In this document: positions 30,959 to 41,228 of the stretch, one piece after another
How the letters are laid out: each line of letters begins with the position of its first letter
Numbering within the stretch: position 1 is the stretch's first letter
Source of the DNA: Paraburkholderia bannensis NBRC 103871
GTDB lineage: Bacteria > Pseudomonadota > Gammaproteobacteria > Burkholderiales > Burkholderiaceae
DNA: 64,000 bases
Assembly (NCBI RefSeq): GCF_000685015.1
Contig: NZ_BAYA01000003.1
Location: 547,731 to 611,730, forward strand
Direction: 5' to 3'
The notes under the pieces: generated by a model
Database searches by the model: none
The model's input: the letters and a program-made list of their open reading frames with translations, nothing else
Told to the model about the DNA's origin: nothing
Program-made: the position numbers and the translations under genes

Positions 30959-31253
30959 GAATTCGATCCGAAAAACGGGACGGTACTAACCAGGTTTGTT
31001 ATCGCATGCTGCGGTGTCGCGAGGGGCGCATTGACCCGCGCGGCCAGGGTGCGTGAAGTGTAACTGGATCGGCCCGCGGCGTGCCCTGTGAATGCGCTGC
31101 GCGCGCATGGAACCTGCTTGCGCGTGACGCAGCGCACCATCAAAAACCGGCTTCACTCGGGATTTTTGGCAGCTTTACGGGGTGCGTTCACGGGCATAGA
31201 GTGAATCGTTCGAACCCGGTCGCGACGTTCCCCTTTTACAAAAAGGAGTTGCC

Positions 31254-31469
31254 ATGTCACTGAGGTTGCTCGCAGCGCTACCCTTTATCGGCATTCTGCT
31301 GGGCGTGCCGTTCGTCAACCGCACCGAACCGCTGATACTCGGCATGCCGCTCGTGCTGGCGTGGATCGTCATGTGGGTCGTGCTGACGTCGGCGATCATG
31401 GCCATCGTCTATCGACTCGATCCCGTCAACCGCACCGGCGCCGATGCGCCAGCCGAGGTGCGACCATGA
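31254..31469 (+). CDS. DUF3311 small membrane protein
   Basis: 71 residues with two transmembrane helices (about 5-20 and 27-52). A strong ribosome binding site (AAAAAGGAG) lies 8 nt before the ATG. Its stop overlaps the start of the sodium:solute symporter (ATGA). DUF3311 proteins are regularly encoded just before SSS-family symporters and are likely accessory subunits. Confidence 0.9.
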   Translation: MSLRLLAALPFIGILLGVPFVNRTEPLILGMPLVLAWIVMWVVLTSAIMAIVYRLDPVNRTGADAPAEVRP

Positions 31470-32941
31470 GCGCACTCGTCATCATTGCGGCGATCACGGT
31501 CGTCGCGCTCTATCTGGGCATACGTGCGCGACGCGGGCACGACATGAGTCTCGAACAATGGTCGGTGGGCGGGCGCAGCTTCGGCACCGCGTTCGTGTTC
31601 CTGCTGATGGCGGGCGAGATCTATACGACCTTTACGTTCCTCGGCGGCAGCGGTTTTGCGTATGGCAAGGGCGCGCCGGTCTACTACATCCTCTGTTACG
31701 GCACGCTTGCGTACGTCCTCTCGTACTGGATGCTGCCGCCGGTCTGGCGCTACGCCAAGCAGCACCGGCTGATGTCGCAGCCGCATTTTTTCGCGCGCAA
31801 GTACAACAGTCCCGCGCTGGGCGTGCTGGTTGCATGCGTGGGCGTGCTCGCGCTCGTGCCGTACCTGGTGCTGCAACTGAAGGGCCTCGGCATCATCGTG
31901 ACGACGGCCTCCTATGGCGCGATCTCGTCGACGGCGGCGATCTGGATTGGCGCGGCCGTGGTGACGGCTTACGTGATCTTTTCGGGCGTGCGCGGCTGCG
32001 CGTGGAACTCGGTGGTGAAGGACACGATGATTCTTGCCATCGCCGTGTTTCTGGGCATTTATCTGCCGGTTCATCACTACGGCAGCCTCGCGGAAATGTT
32101 CCGCGCCATCGACGCCGCGAAGCCCGGCTTCCTGACCTTCCCCGCCAAAGGCCAGAGCGTGACCTGGTTCCAGTCCACCGTGCTGCTCACGGCGCTGGGC
32201 TTTTTCATGTGGCCGCATACGTTCGGCTCGGTCTATACCGCGAAGGACGAGCGCATTTTCCGCCGCAATGCCGCGATCTTGCCGCTCTATCAGTTGATCC
32301 TGCTGTTCGTGTTTTTCTGCGGATTTGCGGCGGTGCTGAAGGTGCCGGGACTCAAGGGCGGCAATATCGATTTGTCGCTGTTCCGCCTTTCCTTGCAGAC
32401 GTTCGACCCGTGGTTCGTGGGCGTGATTGGCGCGGCGGGCGTGCTGACCGCACTCGTGCCGGGATCGATGATCCTGACCACGGCATCGACGCTGATCGCC
32501 AATGACGTGTATCGCGGCGCGATGGTGAAACAGGCCGACGATGCACGCGTGGCGAGGCTCGCACGCTGGTTCGTGCCAGTCATCGCGCTGGTGGCGGTGG
32601 GCTTCACGCTCAACGGCGGCGAGACCATCGTGGCGCTGTTGCTGATGGGTTATAACTTCGTCACGCAGTTGTTCCCGGCGCTGGTTTGCAGTCTATCGGC
32701 ACGCAATCGCGTGACAAAACAAGGCGCGTTCTGCGGGATTCTGTCCGGCGTGCTGGTGGTCGTGCTGACCACGGTCATGCATGTCAGCGTCGCGCAATTG
32801 ATTCCTTTCGCGCCCGATGCGCTCAAGGACATCAATATCGGCTTTCTTGCGCTGGGCGTGAATATCGTTGTGCTGGCGACGGTGAGCGTGCTGACGCAGC
32901 CGCATACGCACGCCGATCATGAACATGCGGGCGCCCATTGA
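31466..32941 (+). CDS. sodium:solute symporter (SSS family)
   Basis: About 491 residues, 13 hydrophobic helices. The N-terminal EQWSVGGRSFGTAFVFLLMAGE motif, GGSGFAYGKG and GSMILTTASTLIANDVYR are typical of SSS carriers. The C-terminus is His-rich (HTHADHEHAGAH), an oddity that could bind metal or be incidental. It is translationally coupled to the DUF3311 protein. The substrate is probably an organic acid; this is not determined by sequence. Confidence 0.93.
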   Translation: MSALVIIAAITVVALYLGIRARRGHDMSLEQWSVGGRSFGTAFVFLLMAGEIYTTFTFLGGSGFAYGKGAPVYYILCYGTLAYVLSYWMLPPVWRYAKQHRLMSQPHFFARKYNSPALGVLVACVGVLALVPYLVLQLKGLGIIVTTASYGAISSTAAIWIGAAVVTAYVIFSGVRGCAWNSVVKDTMILAIAVFLGIYLPVHHYGSLAEMFRAIDAAKPGFLTFPAKGQSVTWFQSTVLLTALGFFMWPHTFGSVYTAKDERIFRRNAAILPLYQLILLFVFFCGFAAVLKVPGLKGGNIDLSLFRLSLQTFDPWFVGVIGAAGVLTALVPGSMILTTASTLIANDVYRGAMVKQADDARVARLARWFVPVIALVAVGFTLNGGETIVALLLMGYNFVTQLFPALVCSLSARNRVTKQGAFCGILSGVLVVVLTTVMHVSVAQLIPFAPDALKDINIGFLALGVNIVVLATVSVLTQPHTHADHEHAGAH

Positions 32942-32970
32942 GTGACGTAAGGTTGCTGACTTGAACTGGC

Positions 32971-33000
32971 GGGGCCGACGATGTCGGCCCCGTTTCGTTT
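32971..33000 (+). terminator. intrinsic terminator of the symporter operon
   Basis: GGGGCCGAC-GAT-GTCGGCCCC, a perfect 9-bp stem with a 3-nt loop, then GTTTCGTTT; it reaches the stop of the convergent gene. Confidence 0.85.
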
Positions 33001-34465
33001 AGAGCGCGTCTTCCGGAATGCCGCCAAAGTCCGGACGCACCGCACGTGCCGTCGTGCGCTCCTGGGCCGTCGTGGCCACTTTCTGCAAACGCACGCGCAT
33101 GAAGTGCGCGCGATCGACGCTGGTCGCCGCGAGACTGGCGTCGAGATAATGCTGTTCGACGATATTGAAGCGCGCTTCGAACCACCCGAGATACCAGAAC
33201 CACTGCGCGTAGTAGATCCACGAATTCTCATTGAATGCACGTACGTGCGTGGGATCTTGCCAGGCGCTGGGCGCCTTTTCGTAAGGCACCTCGATCAACA
33301 TCTGGCCGTCCGTTTTCAGCAGACGCAGGCAGTTGGTCATAAGCTGCGTCAGATCGCCGATGTGCTCCAGCACATTGTTCGCGTAGATGAAATCGACCGA
33401 ATCCGCGCGCAGTTCAACCGGGCCGGCCAGCGCGCTATCGAGCCGCTTTGGCAGCGTAAGCGGCGCGGCCAGATCCAGTAGTACATCGGGTTCGGCGCGC
33501 GGAAGAATGTCCAGATTGAGCCAACCCGGCATGTAGTCCTTGCCCGAGCCGATATGAATGCGTTCCGGTCGCCACGGCGCGGCTTCGACGCTTCGGGATA
33601 CGAATTGACGTTGCGCGTAGTCGAGCGCCGCGGCGTATTGATCGATGACGTCGTGTGTGGAAAACGCATCGAGGCGCGCACGAGCGGCGTCGGCAAATGA
33701 CGGGGCGCGAAATTCGCTCTGGAAAAAGGCGCGAATGGTGTCGGTGTTCACCCAGAACACACTGTCTTCGAACTGCGGCGCAGCCATTGTGCCAGCCGTG
33801 CGTTCGCTGATGACGGGCGTGCCGAGTGAGAGGCAGTGGAATACCCGCGCCTGCTCGAAACGGGCGCTGTCGTAGAAATGACAGTTGAAAACCGCTTTGG
33901 CGCGGCGTATTTCCTCATCGCGCTCCGGGCCGAAGATGCCGAATGGCAGCAGGCTGACCGTGCAGCCAGCGGCTTCGATTTGTTGCAGAAGATGCAGTCG
34001 CCGCTCGTTCATGCTGCCGAAAAACAGAATATCGGTGGGCCGCTTCTCGATGGGCTGAAGATCGTCGGTGGCCAGATAAGGGGCGTGCGCGAACGAAACG
34101 ATGGGAACCCGGCCACTCGCGCCGTAGGCGCTGGCATTGCGCTCGTCGTAATCGACCACCGGCATGGCAGCCAGCAAGCGCAAATAATCGGGCGAAACCT
34201 GAGCGCCGTGTTCGCCCAGTTGTTCCAGGTTCACCAGGACACAACGGTATCGGCGCGTCAGGCTGGGATCGAACCCGGTGTGCGCGCCAAAGACGAAATT
34301 AATCGCATCGTGGCGCAAGCGGTTCTTGCCAATTGTCACTTCAGCGCCCAGACGCCTGAACTGATAGCGAAAGAAACGCGCCTGATCGAGAAAGCCTAAA
34401 GCCGCGGTGCTGCCGCCTGGCTGGATGATGCAAAGATGGATGGACGATTGGGACGATTGGGACAT
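32999..34465 (-). CDS. glycosyltransferase-like / SAM methyltransferase fusion protein
   Basis: 488 residues in two parts. Residues 1-300 resemble GT-B type sugar transferases lacking a classical N-domain: IVSFAHAPYL, DILFFGSMNERRLHLLQQIEA, then ARVFHCLSLGTPVISERT, a nucleotide-sugar binding pattern. Residues 305-488 are a class I methyltransferase: IHIGSGKDYMPGWLNLDILP (glycine loop), FIYANNVLEHIGDL (motif with the HI pair) and MLIEVPYEKAP. A role in modifying a surface glycan is likely but inferred. It ends the minus-strand series that begins with cobL, about 200 bp after a DUF5672 gene. Confidence 0.75.
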   Translation of the reverse strand: MSQSSQSSIHLCIIQPGGSTAALGFLDQARFFRYQFRRLGAEVTIGKNRLRHDAINFVFGAHTGFDPSLTRRYRCVLVNLEQLGEHGAQVSPDYLRLLAAMPVVDYDERNASAYGASGRVPIVSFAHAPYLATDDLQPIEKRPTDILFFGSMNERRLHLLQQIEAAGCTVSLLPFGIFGPERDEEIRRAKAVFNCHFYDSARFEQARVFHCLSLGTPVISERTAGTMAAPQFEDSVFWVNTDTIRAFFQSEFRAPSFADAARARLDAFSTHDVIDQYAAALDYAQRQFVSRSVEAAPWRPERIHIGSGKDYMPGWLNLDILPRAEPDVLLDLAAPLTLPKRLDSALAGPVELRADSVDFIYANNVLEHIGDLTQLMTNCLRLLKTDGQMLIEVPYEKAPSAWQDPTHVRAFNENSWIYYAQWFWYLGWFEARFNIVEQHYLDASLAATSVDRAHFMRVRLQKVATTAQERTTARAVRPDFGGIPEDAL

Positions 34466-34667
34466 GTTCTGACCGTTTGATCGAAAGGCCCCAAGGCTGT
34501 CCTCCGCAGCTAATCACGCACTCACGTCGTACAGCCTTGAGCCAGGACTCATTACGTGAGTGATGATAGTCATCCACAGGTCTCAAAAAATTCGGATAAG
34601 TTCGAATCTCGCTCGGCAGCACAGAATTGCGCATGCCGTTGTGATGCGTCATTGAAAGCGCCCGGCG

Positions 34668-35507
34668 CTAGCTGCGCTCGCAGATGTTCACATACTCTCG
34701 CGCCGCCTCGTCGCTCAAGCCATTTCGCGTAAATGCGTGCGCGACGTCCGCCACGCTCATATGCGCCCGGTAGCGTCGATACATCGCGCGAATGCAGCCG
34801 AACTTGCGCAGGTCGCAGTAAATCTTCAACAAGGCCACGCCTCTGGGCGAGGCCAGCGTCTGAATGTCCAGCCCGTCGAAAATCTCCAGCATCGTGCTGT
34901 CTTCGACGTGCCGCCACATATTGAAGAAGCCGTGAAAGCCGAACGTCGGCTGGCGCGGCACCGCGTATTCGTATGCGAATTCATCCGCGACGTCCGCAGG
35001 GGCAAAGCGGATACCGTGACCGGTTTCAAGCGCCGCACGCCAGGTGTCGCCGATCAGGACGTCTTCGCCAACGTCGGAGTCAATGACGAACTGCTCGCTC
35101 GCGAGCGCCTTGAGCAATTTCGCGGAGCGCAGCGAAAAACCGCCGTTTCCCACGTCTTGCCCGCTGCTCGCGCCCGGCCAGCGCGCGCCAATATAGTCGT
35201 ACTGATAGAAGCGCTCGCTCCATCTGGACACGTCCAGTAGGTAGCCGTCCCACTGAACGACCAGTACCCAGGGCGTGGCGATATGATCGGCCAGGCGCTT
35301 GAGCATGAAGTGGGAATACTCGGCCAGCGAGCGCAATGGCGCGATTTTTTCGAGGCGAGCCCGCGTAGGCACGTCTACGTGCGTAAGCAGCATCGCAGCG
35401 CCGAAGTGACACTGCGACAGCGATAGATCGAGCGCGCGCGCCGCGAGAGCGGGATTGACGGTATCGACGGCACAGAGCGTGACGTCGTGCAGATCGAGTT
35501 GCGACAT
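34668..35507 (-). CDS. DUF5672 glycosyltransferase-like protein
   Basis: 279 residues. DUF5672 features: VVQWDGYLLD, YDYIGARWP, VGNGGFSLRSAKLL and the EDVLIG acidic site, the same order as in GT-A-like capsule/LPS enzymes. AGGGGG lies about 9 nt before the ATG. It starts 12 bp after cobM on the same strand, so it is probably cotranscribed with the cobL-K-M genes although no link to B12 is known. Confidence 0.8.
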   Translation of the reverse strand: MSQLDLHDVTLCAVDTVNPALAARALDLSLSQCHFGAAMLLTHVDVPTRARLEKIAPLRSLAEYSHFMLKRLADHIATPWVLVVQWDGYLLDVSRWSERFYQYDYIGARWPGASSGQDVGNGGFSLRSAKLLKALASEQFVIDSDVGEDVLIGDTWRAALETGHGIRFAPADVADEFAYEYAVPRQPTFGFHGFFNMWRHVEDSTMLEIFDGLDIQTLASPRGVALLKIYCDLRKFGCIRAMYRRYRAHMSVADVAHAFTRNGLSDEAAREYVNICERS

Positions 35508-35519
35508 CGCCCAATCCCC

Positions 35520-36251
35520 CTAGCGCTTCCCTACCCCATACAACGTCGAATCCGCGAACCCGTCCGCGCCCAGCACACGCCCAACCAGGATCAACGCCGT
35601 GCGCTCGATATCGGTTGCCTGCACCTTTTGCGCGATATCGGCGAGCGTCCCCGTGACGCGTTCCTCGTCGGGCCAGCTCGCCCGATAGATCACCGCCACG
35701 GGACAATCGTCGCCATAGTGTGGGCGCAATTCCTCGACGATGCGCGCAATATGCCGCACGCCCAGGTGAATCGCCATCGTGGCGCGATGGCGGGCGAGGT
35801 CGCCCAACGCCTCGCCTTCGGGCATCGACGTTTTGGTCGCAAAGCGCGTCAGAATCAGCGTCTGCGAAATGCCCGGCAACGTCAGCTCATTGCCCAGCGC
35901 CGCAGCGCACGCAGCCGTCGCCGTCACGCCCGGCACGACTTCATAAGGAATCCCAAGCTCACGCAAACGGCGGATCTGCTCGCCAATCGCGCCATAAAGC
36001 GAAGGGTCGCCCGAATGCACGCGTGCGACGTCATGGCCATGCCGATGCGCGTTTTCCAGCAATGCGACGATCTCGTCGAGCGTGAGCGGCGCGGTGTCCA
36101 CGACCTGTTGCGCGCGATGGCCTTCGAGCACGGCGGGCGGCACGAGCGAGCCGGCATAGAGGATGACGGGGCAAGTCCGCACTAGCCGCTGGCCTTTCAC
36201 GGTGATCAGTTCGGGGTCGCCTGGCCCCGCGCCGATAAAGAAAACAGTCAT
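35520..36251 (-). CDS. cobM: precorrin-4 C11-methyltransferase
   Basis: 243 residues. A SAM-dependent tetrapyrrole methylase that methylates C11 of precorrin-4. MTVFFIGAGPGDPELITVKG starts the fold, with HSGDPSLYGAIGEQ, VVPGVTATAACAAALG and TLILTR as in CobM/CbiF. It follows cobK by 14 bp on the minus strand. Confidence 0.96.
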   Translation of the reverse strand: MTVFFIGAGPGDPELITVKGQRLVRTCPVILYAGSLVPPAVLEGHRAQQVVDTAPLTLDEIVALLENAHRHGHDVARVHSGDPSLYGAIGEQIRRLRELGIPYEVVPGVTATAACAAALGNELTLPGISQTLILTRFATKTSMPEGEALGDLARHRATMAIHLGVRHIARIVEELRPHYGDDCPVAVIYRASWPDEERVTGTLADIAQKVQATDIERTALILVGRVLGADGFADSTLYGVGKR

Positions 36252-36265
36252 GCGTCGATATTCCG

Positions 36266-37000
36266 TTAATTGTGTGCGGCAAGCGCGGCGAGCGCATCCA
36301 GCACGTCCTGCACCGAAGCAAACTCGCGTTGCGCGGGCGGCAGCGATGGCCGCTGCATCACGACCACGGGCAGGCCCATTTCGCGCGCGACCAGCAGCTT
36401 CGCTTCGGTGGCCGCGCCGCCGCTGTTCTTGCTGACGATCACGTCGTAACGCCCGGCTTCGAACAGCGCGCGCTCGCCCTCGGGTGTGAAAGGGCCGCGC
36501 GCGTCGATCACCTGCGCGCGGGCGTGCCCGGGGTGTGCATCGAGACAGCGCACCGTCCAGTGCTGATGCCCGGGCACTTCGCCCAGATGCGCGAGGGGTT
36601 CGCGGCCCAGCGTGAAAAGCACGCGTGAAAAGGGCTTGATTGCGGCGATCACGCCCGCCCATTCGTCCACCTTGCGCCAGTCGTCGCCGGGCTGCGGCTG
36701 CCAGGGCGCGCGGCGCAGCGCCCAGTAAGGCCGCTTCGTCTGCTCGCACGCGCTCGCCGCGTTCGCGCTGATCTGCGCCGCGTAGGGATGCGTGGCGTCG
36801 AGCACCAGCGCGATACGCTCATCGGCAAGATAGCGCGCCAGCCCCTCAGCGCCGCCGAAGCCCCCTACGCGCACCGCGCAGTGCAGGTCGGCGGGCACGC
36901 GCCCGAGGCCCGCAAGGCTATAAACGTGTTCAGGGCCGAGCGCACGTGCGATTCGCAACGCGTCGCCCGTGCCGCCCAGCAGCAAGACGCGCGCGCTCAT
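36266..37000 (-). CDS. cobK: precorrin-6A reductase
   Basis: 244 residues. NADPH-dependent reduction of the precorrin-6A macrocycle. The N-terminal [34 protein letters not shown] and [19 protein letters not shown] motifs are those of CobK/CbiJ. Its start overlaps the cobL stop by 4 bp. Confidence 0.95.
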   Translation of the reverse strand: MSARVLLLGGTGDALRIARALGPEHVYSLAGLGRVPADLHCAVRVGGFGGAEGLARYLADERIALVLDATHPYAAQISANAASACEQTKRPYWALRRAPWQPQPGDDWRKVDEWAGVIAAIKPFSRVLFTLGREPLAHLGEVPGHQHWTVRCLDAHPGHARAQVIDARGPFTPEGERALFEAGRYDVIVSKNSGGAATEAKLLVAREMGLPVVVMQRPSLPPAQREFASVQDVLDALAALAAHN

Positions 37001-38232
37001 GGCTTGATCGCTTCATAGATCGTAACGGGCAGCGCCTGACGCCACGTATCGAAGCGACCGAGCGGTTCGGCCTCGCCGATGCCGATGCGCGTGAGCGTGC
37101 CGCCATGCTGCGCGCGCCACGTCACGAGCGCGGCTTCGCTTTGTACCGTCACCGCATTCGCCACCAGCCTTCCGCCCGGCTTGAGCCGTTCCCAGCAGGT
37201 TTCGAGCACACCCGGCACCGTCACGCCGCCGCCGATGAACACCGCGTCGGGCGCGGCGAGCCCTGCGAGCGCGTCCGGCGCGCGCCCCGCCACGAGTTGC
37301 AGCGCGGGCACGCCCAATGCGTCGCGGTTGTGCTCGATGAAGCGCTGGCGCTCGCCGTTCGACTCAATCGCGATCGCGCGGCAAGCCGCATGCGCACGCA
37401 TCCATTCGATGCCGATCGAGCCGCTGCCCGCGCCCACGTCCCAGAGCAACGCGCCCGGCGTCGGTGCGAGGCGCGCGAGCGTGAGCGCACGCACGTCGCG
37501 CTTGGTGAGCTGGCCGTCGTGCCGGTACGCGTCGTCGGGCAGCCCCGGCGTGAGCGTCCAGGGGCGCGCGGGCGCTTCAGCGGCGACCGCACATTCGAAC
37601 GCCACCAGATTGAGCGCCGCGACTTCGTCGACGATCTCGCCCTGATGCCACGCATCGGCGCGGCCGTCGATGCGCCGCTCCTGCGCGCCGCCCAGATGCT
37701 CGAACACGGTCAGACGCGTCGCGCCAAAGCCCTGTTCGGCGAGCAAGGCCGCGATGGCCTGGGGCGTACGTCCATCGGCGCTCAATGCCAGCACGCGCGA
37801 ACGCGCGAACAGATGCCGCCGCAGCGCATCGAGCGGGCGGCCCACCAGCGATACCGCCGCCGCATCCTGCAAGGCCCAGCCCAGCCGCGCCGCCGCGAGC
37901 GACAGCGACGATGGCGCGGGCAGCACGCGCAGTTCCTCGGGCGCAAGCTGGCGCGCGAGCGTCACGCCGACGCCGAAAAACATCGGGTCGCCGCTCGCGA
38001 GCACGCAGACACGGGCCTGCGTATCGCGCAACGCGAGCAAGGGATCGACGCTGAACGGCTGCGGCCACGGCTCACGGCGCGCCTGCACGCGCGCGGGCAG
38101 CATCGCCAGATGGCGCGCGCCGCCCGTCACGACCGCCGCGTCGAACAGCGCGCGGCGCGCCTCGCGCCCCAGTCCCGCCACTCCGTCCTCGCCTATGCCG
38201 ATCACCGTCAGCCACGCTCGCCTGCCCTGCAT
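36997..38232 (-). CDS. cobL: precorrin-6B C5,C15-methyltransferase (decarboxylating)
   Basis: About 411 residues, a two-domain enzyme corresponding to fused CbiE and CbiT. The N-terminal tetrapyrrole methylase ([28 protein letters not shown]) adds the C5 methyl. The C-terminal class I methyltransferase ([21 protein letters not shown]) decarboxylates and methylates C15. The ATG at 38232 places the GIGEDG motif at residue 12. First gene of the minus-strand cobL-K-M unit; divergent from cobG. Confidence 0.95.
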   Translation of the reverse strand: MQGRRAWLTVIGIGEDGVAGLGREARRALFDAAVVTGGARHLAMLPARVQARREPWPQPFSVDPLLALRDTQARVCVLASGDPMFFGVGVTLARQLAPEELRVLPAPSSLSLAAARLGWALQDAAAVSLVGRPLDALRRHLFARSRVLALSADGRTPQAIAALLAEQGFGATRLTVFEHLGGAQERRIDGRADAWHQGEIVDEVAALNLVAFECAVAAEAPARPWTLTPGLPDDAYRHDGQLTKRDVRALTLARLAPTPGALLWDVGAGSGSIGIEWMRAHAACRAIAIESNGERQRFIEHNRDALGVPALQLVAGRAPDALAGLAAPDAVFIGGGVTVPGVLETCWERLKPGGRLVANAVTVQSEAALVTWRAQHGGTLTRIGIGEAEPLGRFDTWRQALPVTIYEAIKP

Positions 38233-38476
38233 CCGTGCTCCGTCATGCGTTGCGCGCGGCCCGTCTGGATTCGCGGATCGCGCTGGAAAACGGGCATAAT
38301 ACCGCTTCCGCCGGCGCCGGACGGGCCTGAAAACCGCGAATTTCCTGCACATTCGTCACTTATTCGTACCTTTCATGCCGTTTGCCGAAGCCGCCAGCGC
38401 TCGCGCATGAGCGACGCGACCCAGCCGCCGCGCCGGCCGGGCCCAGCGACCGCGCGACTCCCTACACGAGTGCCCC

Positions 38477-39877
38477 TTGAATCACGACTCGAAGCACGCT
38501 TCGTCCCCTGCTGCATGGGCCGCGGCCCGCCGTTCGGCGTGCCCGGGGCTCGTACGCGTCGTCGCGGCGCGTGACGGCGGCCTGTGCCGCGTGCGACTGC
38601 CCGGCGGCCTGCTGCTCGCCACCCAGGCGCACGCCATTGCCGCCGCCGCGCTCGACCATGCCAGCGGCACGCTGGAGCTGACGAACCGCGCGAACCTGCA
38701 AGTCCGCGGCATTCGCGCGGGCAGCGAAGCGGCGCTGACGGCGGCGCTCGTCGAAGCGGGCCTTGGCCCGTCGATTTCCGCAAACGCAAGCGCCGATCTG
38801 TGCGCCGCCGATGAACTGCGCAATCTCATGCTCAGTCCGCTCGCGGGCCACGATGGCGCGGCGCTCGTCGACACCACGGCGCTTGCCGCGCCCATCGTCG
38901 CGATGCTGCAGGACGAGCCGCGTTTCGCGGCGCTTTCGCCCAAGTTCGCGCTGCTGATCGATGGCGGCGAGCGGCTCGCGGCGCTCGATCATCCTCACGA
39001 TATCTGGCTGGCCGCGGCGTCTTCAGACAGCGGCGAGTGCTTCATGTTCGGCCTCGCGGGCTGCCCCGCCGACGGCGCGATCGGTTCGATCGCAGCGACG
39101 GATGCGCTGACGCTGATTCAGGCGCTGCTGCACGCCTTCCTCGATCTCGCGCAGCCCGGCCAAACGCGCATGCGCGACGTCGTCGCCACGCACGGCGCAC
39201 AAGCCGTGCTTGAAAAAGCGCAAGAGCACGCGTTGCCGCCCATCGCCCGCACGCACGACTGGCATCGTCCTCACGTCGATCTCGCGCTCAGGCTCGGCGT
39301 GCACGCACTGAACAGCAATACGAGCTACATCGGCTGCCAGCCGCCGCTTGCGCGCCTCGATGCCGCCACGCTGCACGCGCTCGCCACGCTCGCGCAAACG
39401 CACGGCGACGGCACGCTGCGCATCACGCCGTGGCAAGGCGCGATCCTGCCGAATATCGATAACGGCGTCGCGCAGGACGTGCTAGAAAGCCTGCAAACGC
39501 TCGGCCTGATCGCCGATGCCGCTCACCCGCTCGCGCGCACGATCGCGTGCACGGGGTCGGCGGGCTGCGCAAAGAGCCGTGCCGATACCAAGGCCGACGC
39601 CCTGCGTCTGGCCGCCAACCTGCCGCCGCACGTACACGTTCACCTGAGCGGCTGCGAGCGCTCCTGCGCCGCTGCCCATCGCGCGCCGTTCACGCTGCTT
39701 GCGGTCGCGCCCGGCGCGTACGACCTGTACGGACACGGCACTGAAAACAACCTTGTGCGCGATGCGGACACGGCCCCATTCGGCCACTGCGTCGCGCGCC
39801 ACCTGACGATCGAAGCCGCTGCTCAACTGCTCAAGCAATTGCCCGCGCAGCGGCCCCGGAGCACTTCTGATGTCTGA
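38477..39877 (+). CDS. cobG: precorrin-3B synthase
   Basis: About 466 residues from a TTG at 38477 (the start is not secure). An iron-sulfur/siroheme-type monooxygenase that marks the aerobic route and prepares ring contraction. Two nitrite/sulfite-reductase-like halves are seen, with cluster cysteines in CTGSAGC (C-x5-C) and SGCERSC (C-x3-C). It overlaps cobH by 8 bp and heads the plus-strand cobG-H-I-J unit. No B12 riboswitch is seen in the 240 bp between cobL and cobG. Confidence 0.92.
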   Translation: MNHDSKHASSPAAWAAARRSACPGLVRVVAARDGGLCRVRLPGGLLLATQAHAIAAAALDHASGTLELTNRANLQVRGIRAGSEAALTAALVEAGLGPSISANASADLCAADELRNLMLSPLAGHDGAALVDTTALAAPIVAMLQDEPRFAALSPKFALLIDGGERLAALDHPHDIWLAAASSDSGECFMFGLAGCPADGAIGSIAATDALTLIQALLHAFLDLAQPGQTRMRDVVATHGAQAVLEKAQEHALPPIARTHDWHRPHVDLALRLGVHALNSNTSYIGCQPPLARLDAATLHALATLAQTHGDGTLRITPWQGAILPNIDNGVAQDVLESLQTLGLIADAAHPLARTIACTGSAGCAKSRADTKADALRLAANLPPHVHVHLSGCERSCAAAHRAPFTLLAVAPGAYDLYGHGTENNLVRDADTAPFGHCVARHLTIEAAAQLLKQLPAQRPRSTSDV

Positions 39878-40496
39878 CTACATCCGCGACGGCCAGGCGA
39901 TCTATCGCGAATCCTTCGCGACGATCCGCGCCGAAGCCGATCTCTCGCACATTCCCGCCGACCTCGAAAAACTCGCCGTGCGCGTGATCCACGCCTGCGG
40001 CATGGTCGACGTCGCAGCCGACCTGGCCTTTTCGCCAGGCGCGGGCGCGGCGGGCCGTGCGGCGCTTGCCAGTGGCGCGCCGATTCTCTGCGACGCGAAG
40101 ATGGTCGCCTTCGGCGTGACGCGCGCGCGCCTGCCCGCCGACAACGCGGTCATCTGCACGCTCGACGATCCCGCCGTGCCGGCATTGGCGCGCGAACTCG
40201 GCAATACGCGCTCGGCGGCTGCGCTCGAACTGTGGCGCGAGCACCTTGAAGGCAGCGTCGTCGCCATCGGCAACGCGCCGACCGCCCTCTTTCACCTCAT
40301 CGACATGATCGCGGCCGGCGCGCCGCGTCCCGCGCTGATCCTCGGCATGCCGGTTGGCTTCGTGGGCGCCGCCGAATCGAAGGCGCTGCTCGCGAGCGCC
40401 GCGCTGGGCGTGCCCTTCGTCGTCGTGCAGGGCCGCCGCGGCGGCAGCGCGATGGCCGCCGCCGCCGTCAACGCACTTGCTTCGGAGATCGAATAA
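39870..40496 (+). CDS. cobH: precorrin-8X methylmutase
   Basis: 208 residues. Moves the methyl group from C11 to C12 to give hydrogenobyrinic acid. The catalytic histidine sits in RVIHACGMVD (about residue 46); ILCDAKMVAFGV, GNAPTAL and GMPVGFVGAAESK are family blocks. Overlaps cobG; cobI begins directly after the stop. Confidence 0.96.
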   Translation: MSDYIRDGQAIYRESFATIRAEADLSHIPADLEKLAVRVIHACGMVDVAADLAFSPGAGAAGRAALASGAPILCDAKMVAFGVTRARLPADNAVICTLDDPAVPALARELGNTRSAAALELWREHLEGSVVAIGNAPTALFHLIDMIAAGAPRPALILGMPVGFVGAAESKALLASAALGVPFVVVQGRRGGSAMAAAAVNALASEIE

Positions 40497-41228
40497 ATGT
40501 CCATCAAAGGACGACTGCACGGCATCGGCGTCGGCCCCGGCGACCCTGAACTGCTCACGCTCAAGGCGCTGCGCCTCATCAAGGCCGCGCCCGTGGTCGC
40601 GTACTTCGTCGCCAAGGGCAAGAAAGGCAACGCGTTCGGCATCATCGAAGACCATCTGGAAGCGCAGCAGGAACAACTGCCGCTCGTCTACCCGGTGACC
40701 ACCGAGGCGCTGGAGCCGCCGCTCTCGTACGAAGCGATCATCGCGGACTTCTACGACGGCGCGGCCGAGACCGTTGCTGCGCACCTGGACGCGGGCCGCG
40801 ACGTGGCCGTGATCTGCGAAGGCGACCCGTTCTTTTACGGCTCGTACATGTACCTGCACGACCGCCTGGCCGCGCGCTACGAAGCCGAAGTCGTGCCGGG
40901 CGTGTGCTCGATGCTGGGCGGCGTCGCGGTGCTGGGCGTGCCGCTCGTCTATCGCAACCAGAGCCTCGCGGTGCTTTCGGGCGTGCTGCCCGAGGACGAA
41001 CTGCGCCGCCGCCTGGCCGACGCGGACGCCGCCGTCATCATGAAACTGGGCCGCAACTTCGAAAAAGTGCGCCGCGTGCTGACCGACCTGGGACTCGCCG
41101 ATCGCGCGCTGTATGTTGAGCGCGCAACGATGTCGAACCAGCGCATCGTGCCGCTCGACGACGTCGACCCGATGGCCTCGCCGTATTTTTCGCTGCTGGT
41201 CGTGCCGGGGGAAAAATGGCAACGCTGA
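40497..41228 (+). CDS. cobI: precorrin-2 C20-methyltransferase
   Basis: 243 residues. Tetrapyrrole methylase that makes precorrin-3[19 protein letters not shown] at the N-terminus, then [30 protein letters not shown] and VIMKLGRN as in CobI/CbiL. Overlaps the next gene by 13 bp. Confidence 0.96.
   Translation: MSIKGRLHGIGVGPGDPELLTLKALRLIKAAPVVAYFVAKGKKGNAFGIIEDHLEAQQEQLPLVYPVTTEALEPPLSYEAIIADFYDGAAETVAAHLDAGRDVAVICEGDPFFYGSYMYLHDRLAARYEAEVVPGVCSMLGGVAVLGVPLVYRNQSLAVLSGVLPEDELRRRLADADAAVIMKLGRNFEKVRRVLTDLGLADRALYVERATMSNQRIVPLDDVDPMASPYFSLLVVPGEKWQR

Noticed and set aside
38233..38476. Possible B12 riboswitch between cobL and cobG
   Set aside because: None of the conserved boxes found at 53415-53635 occur here.
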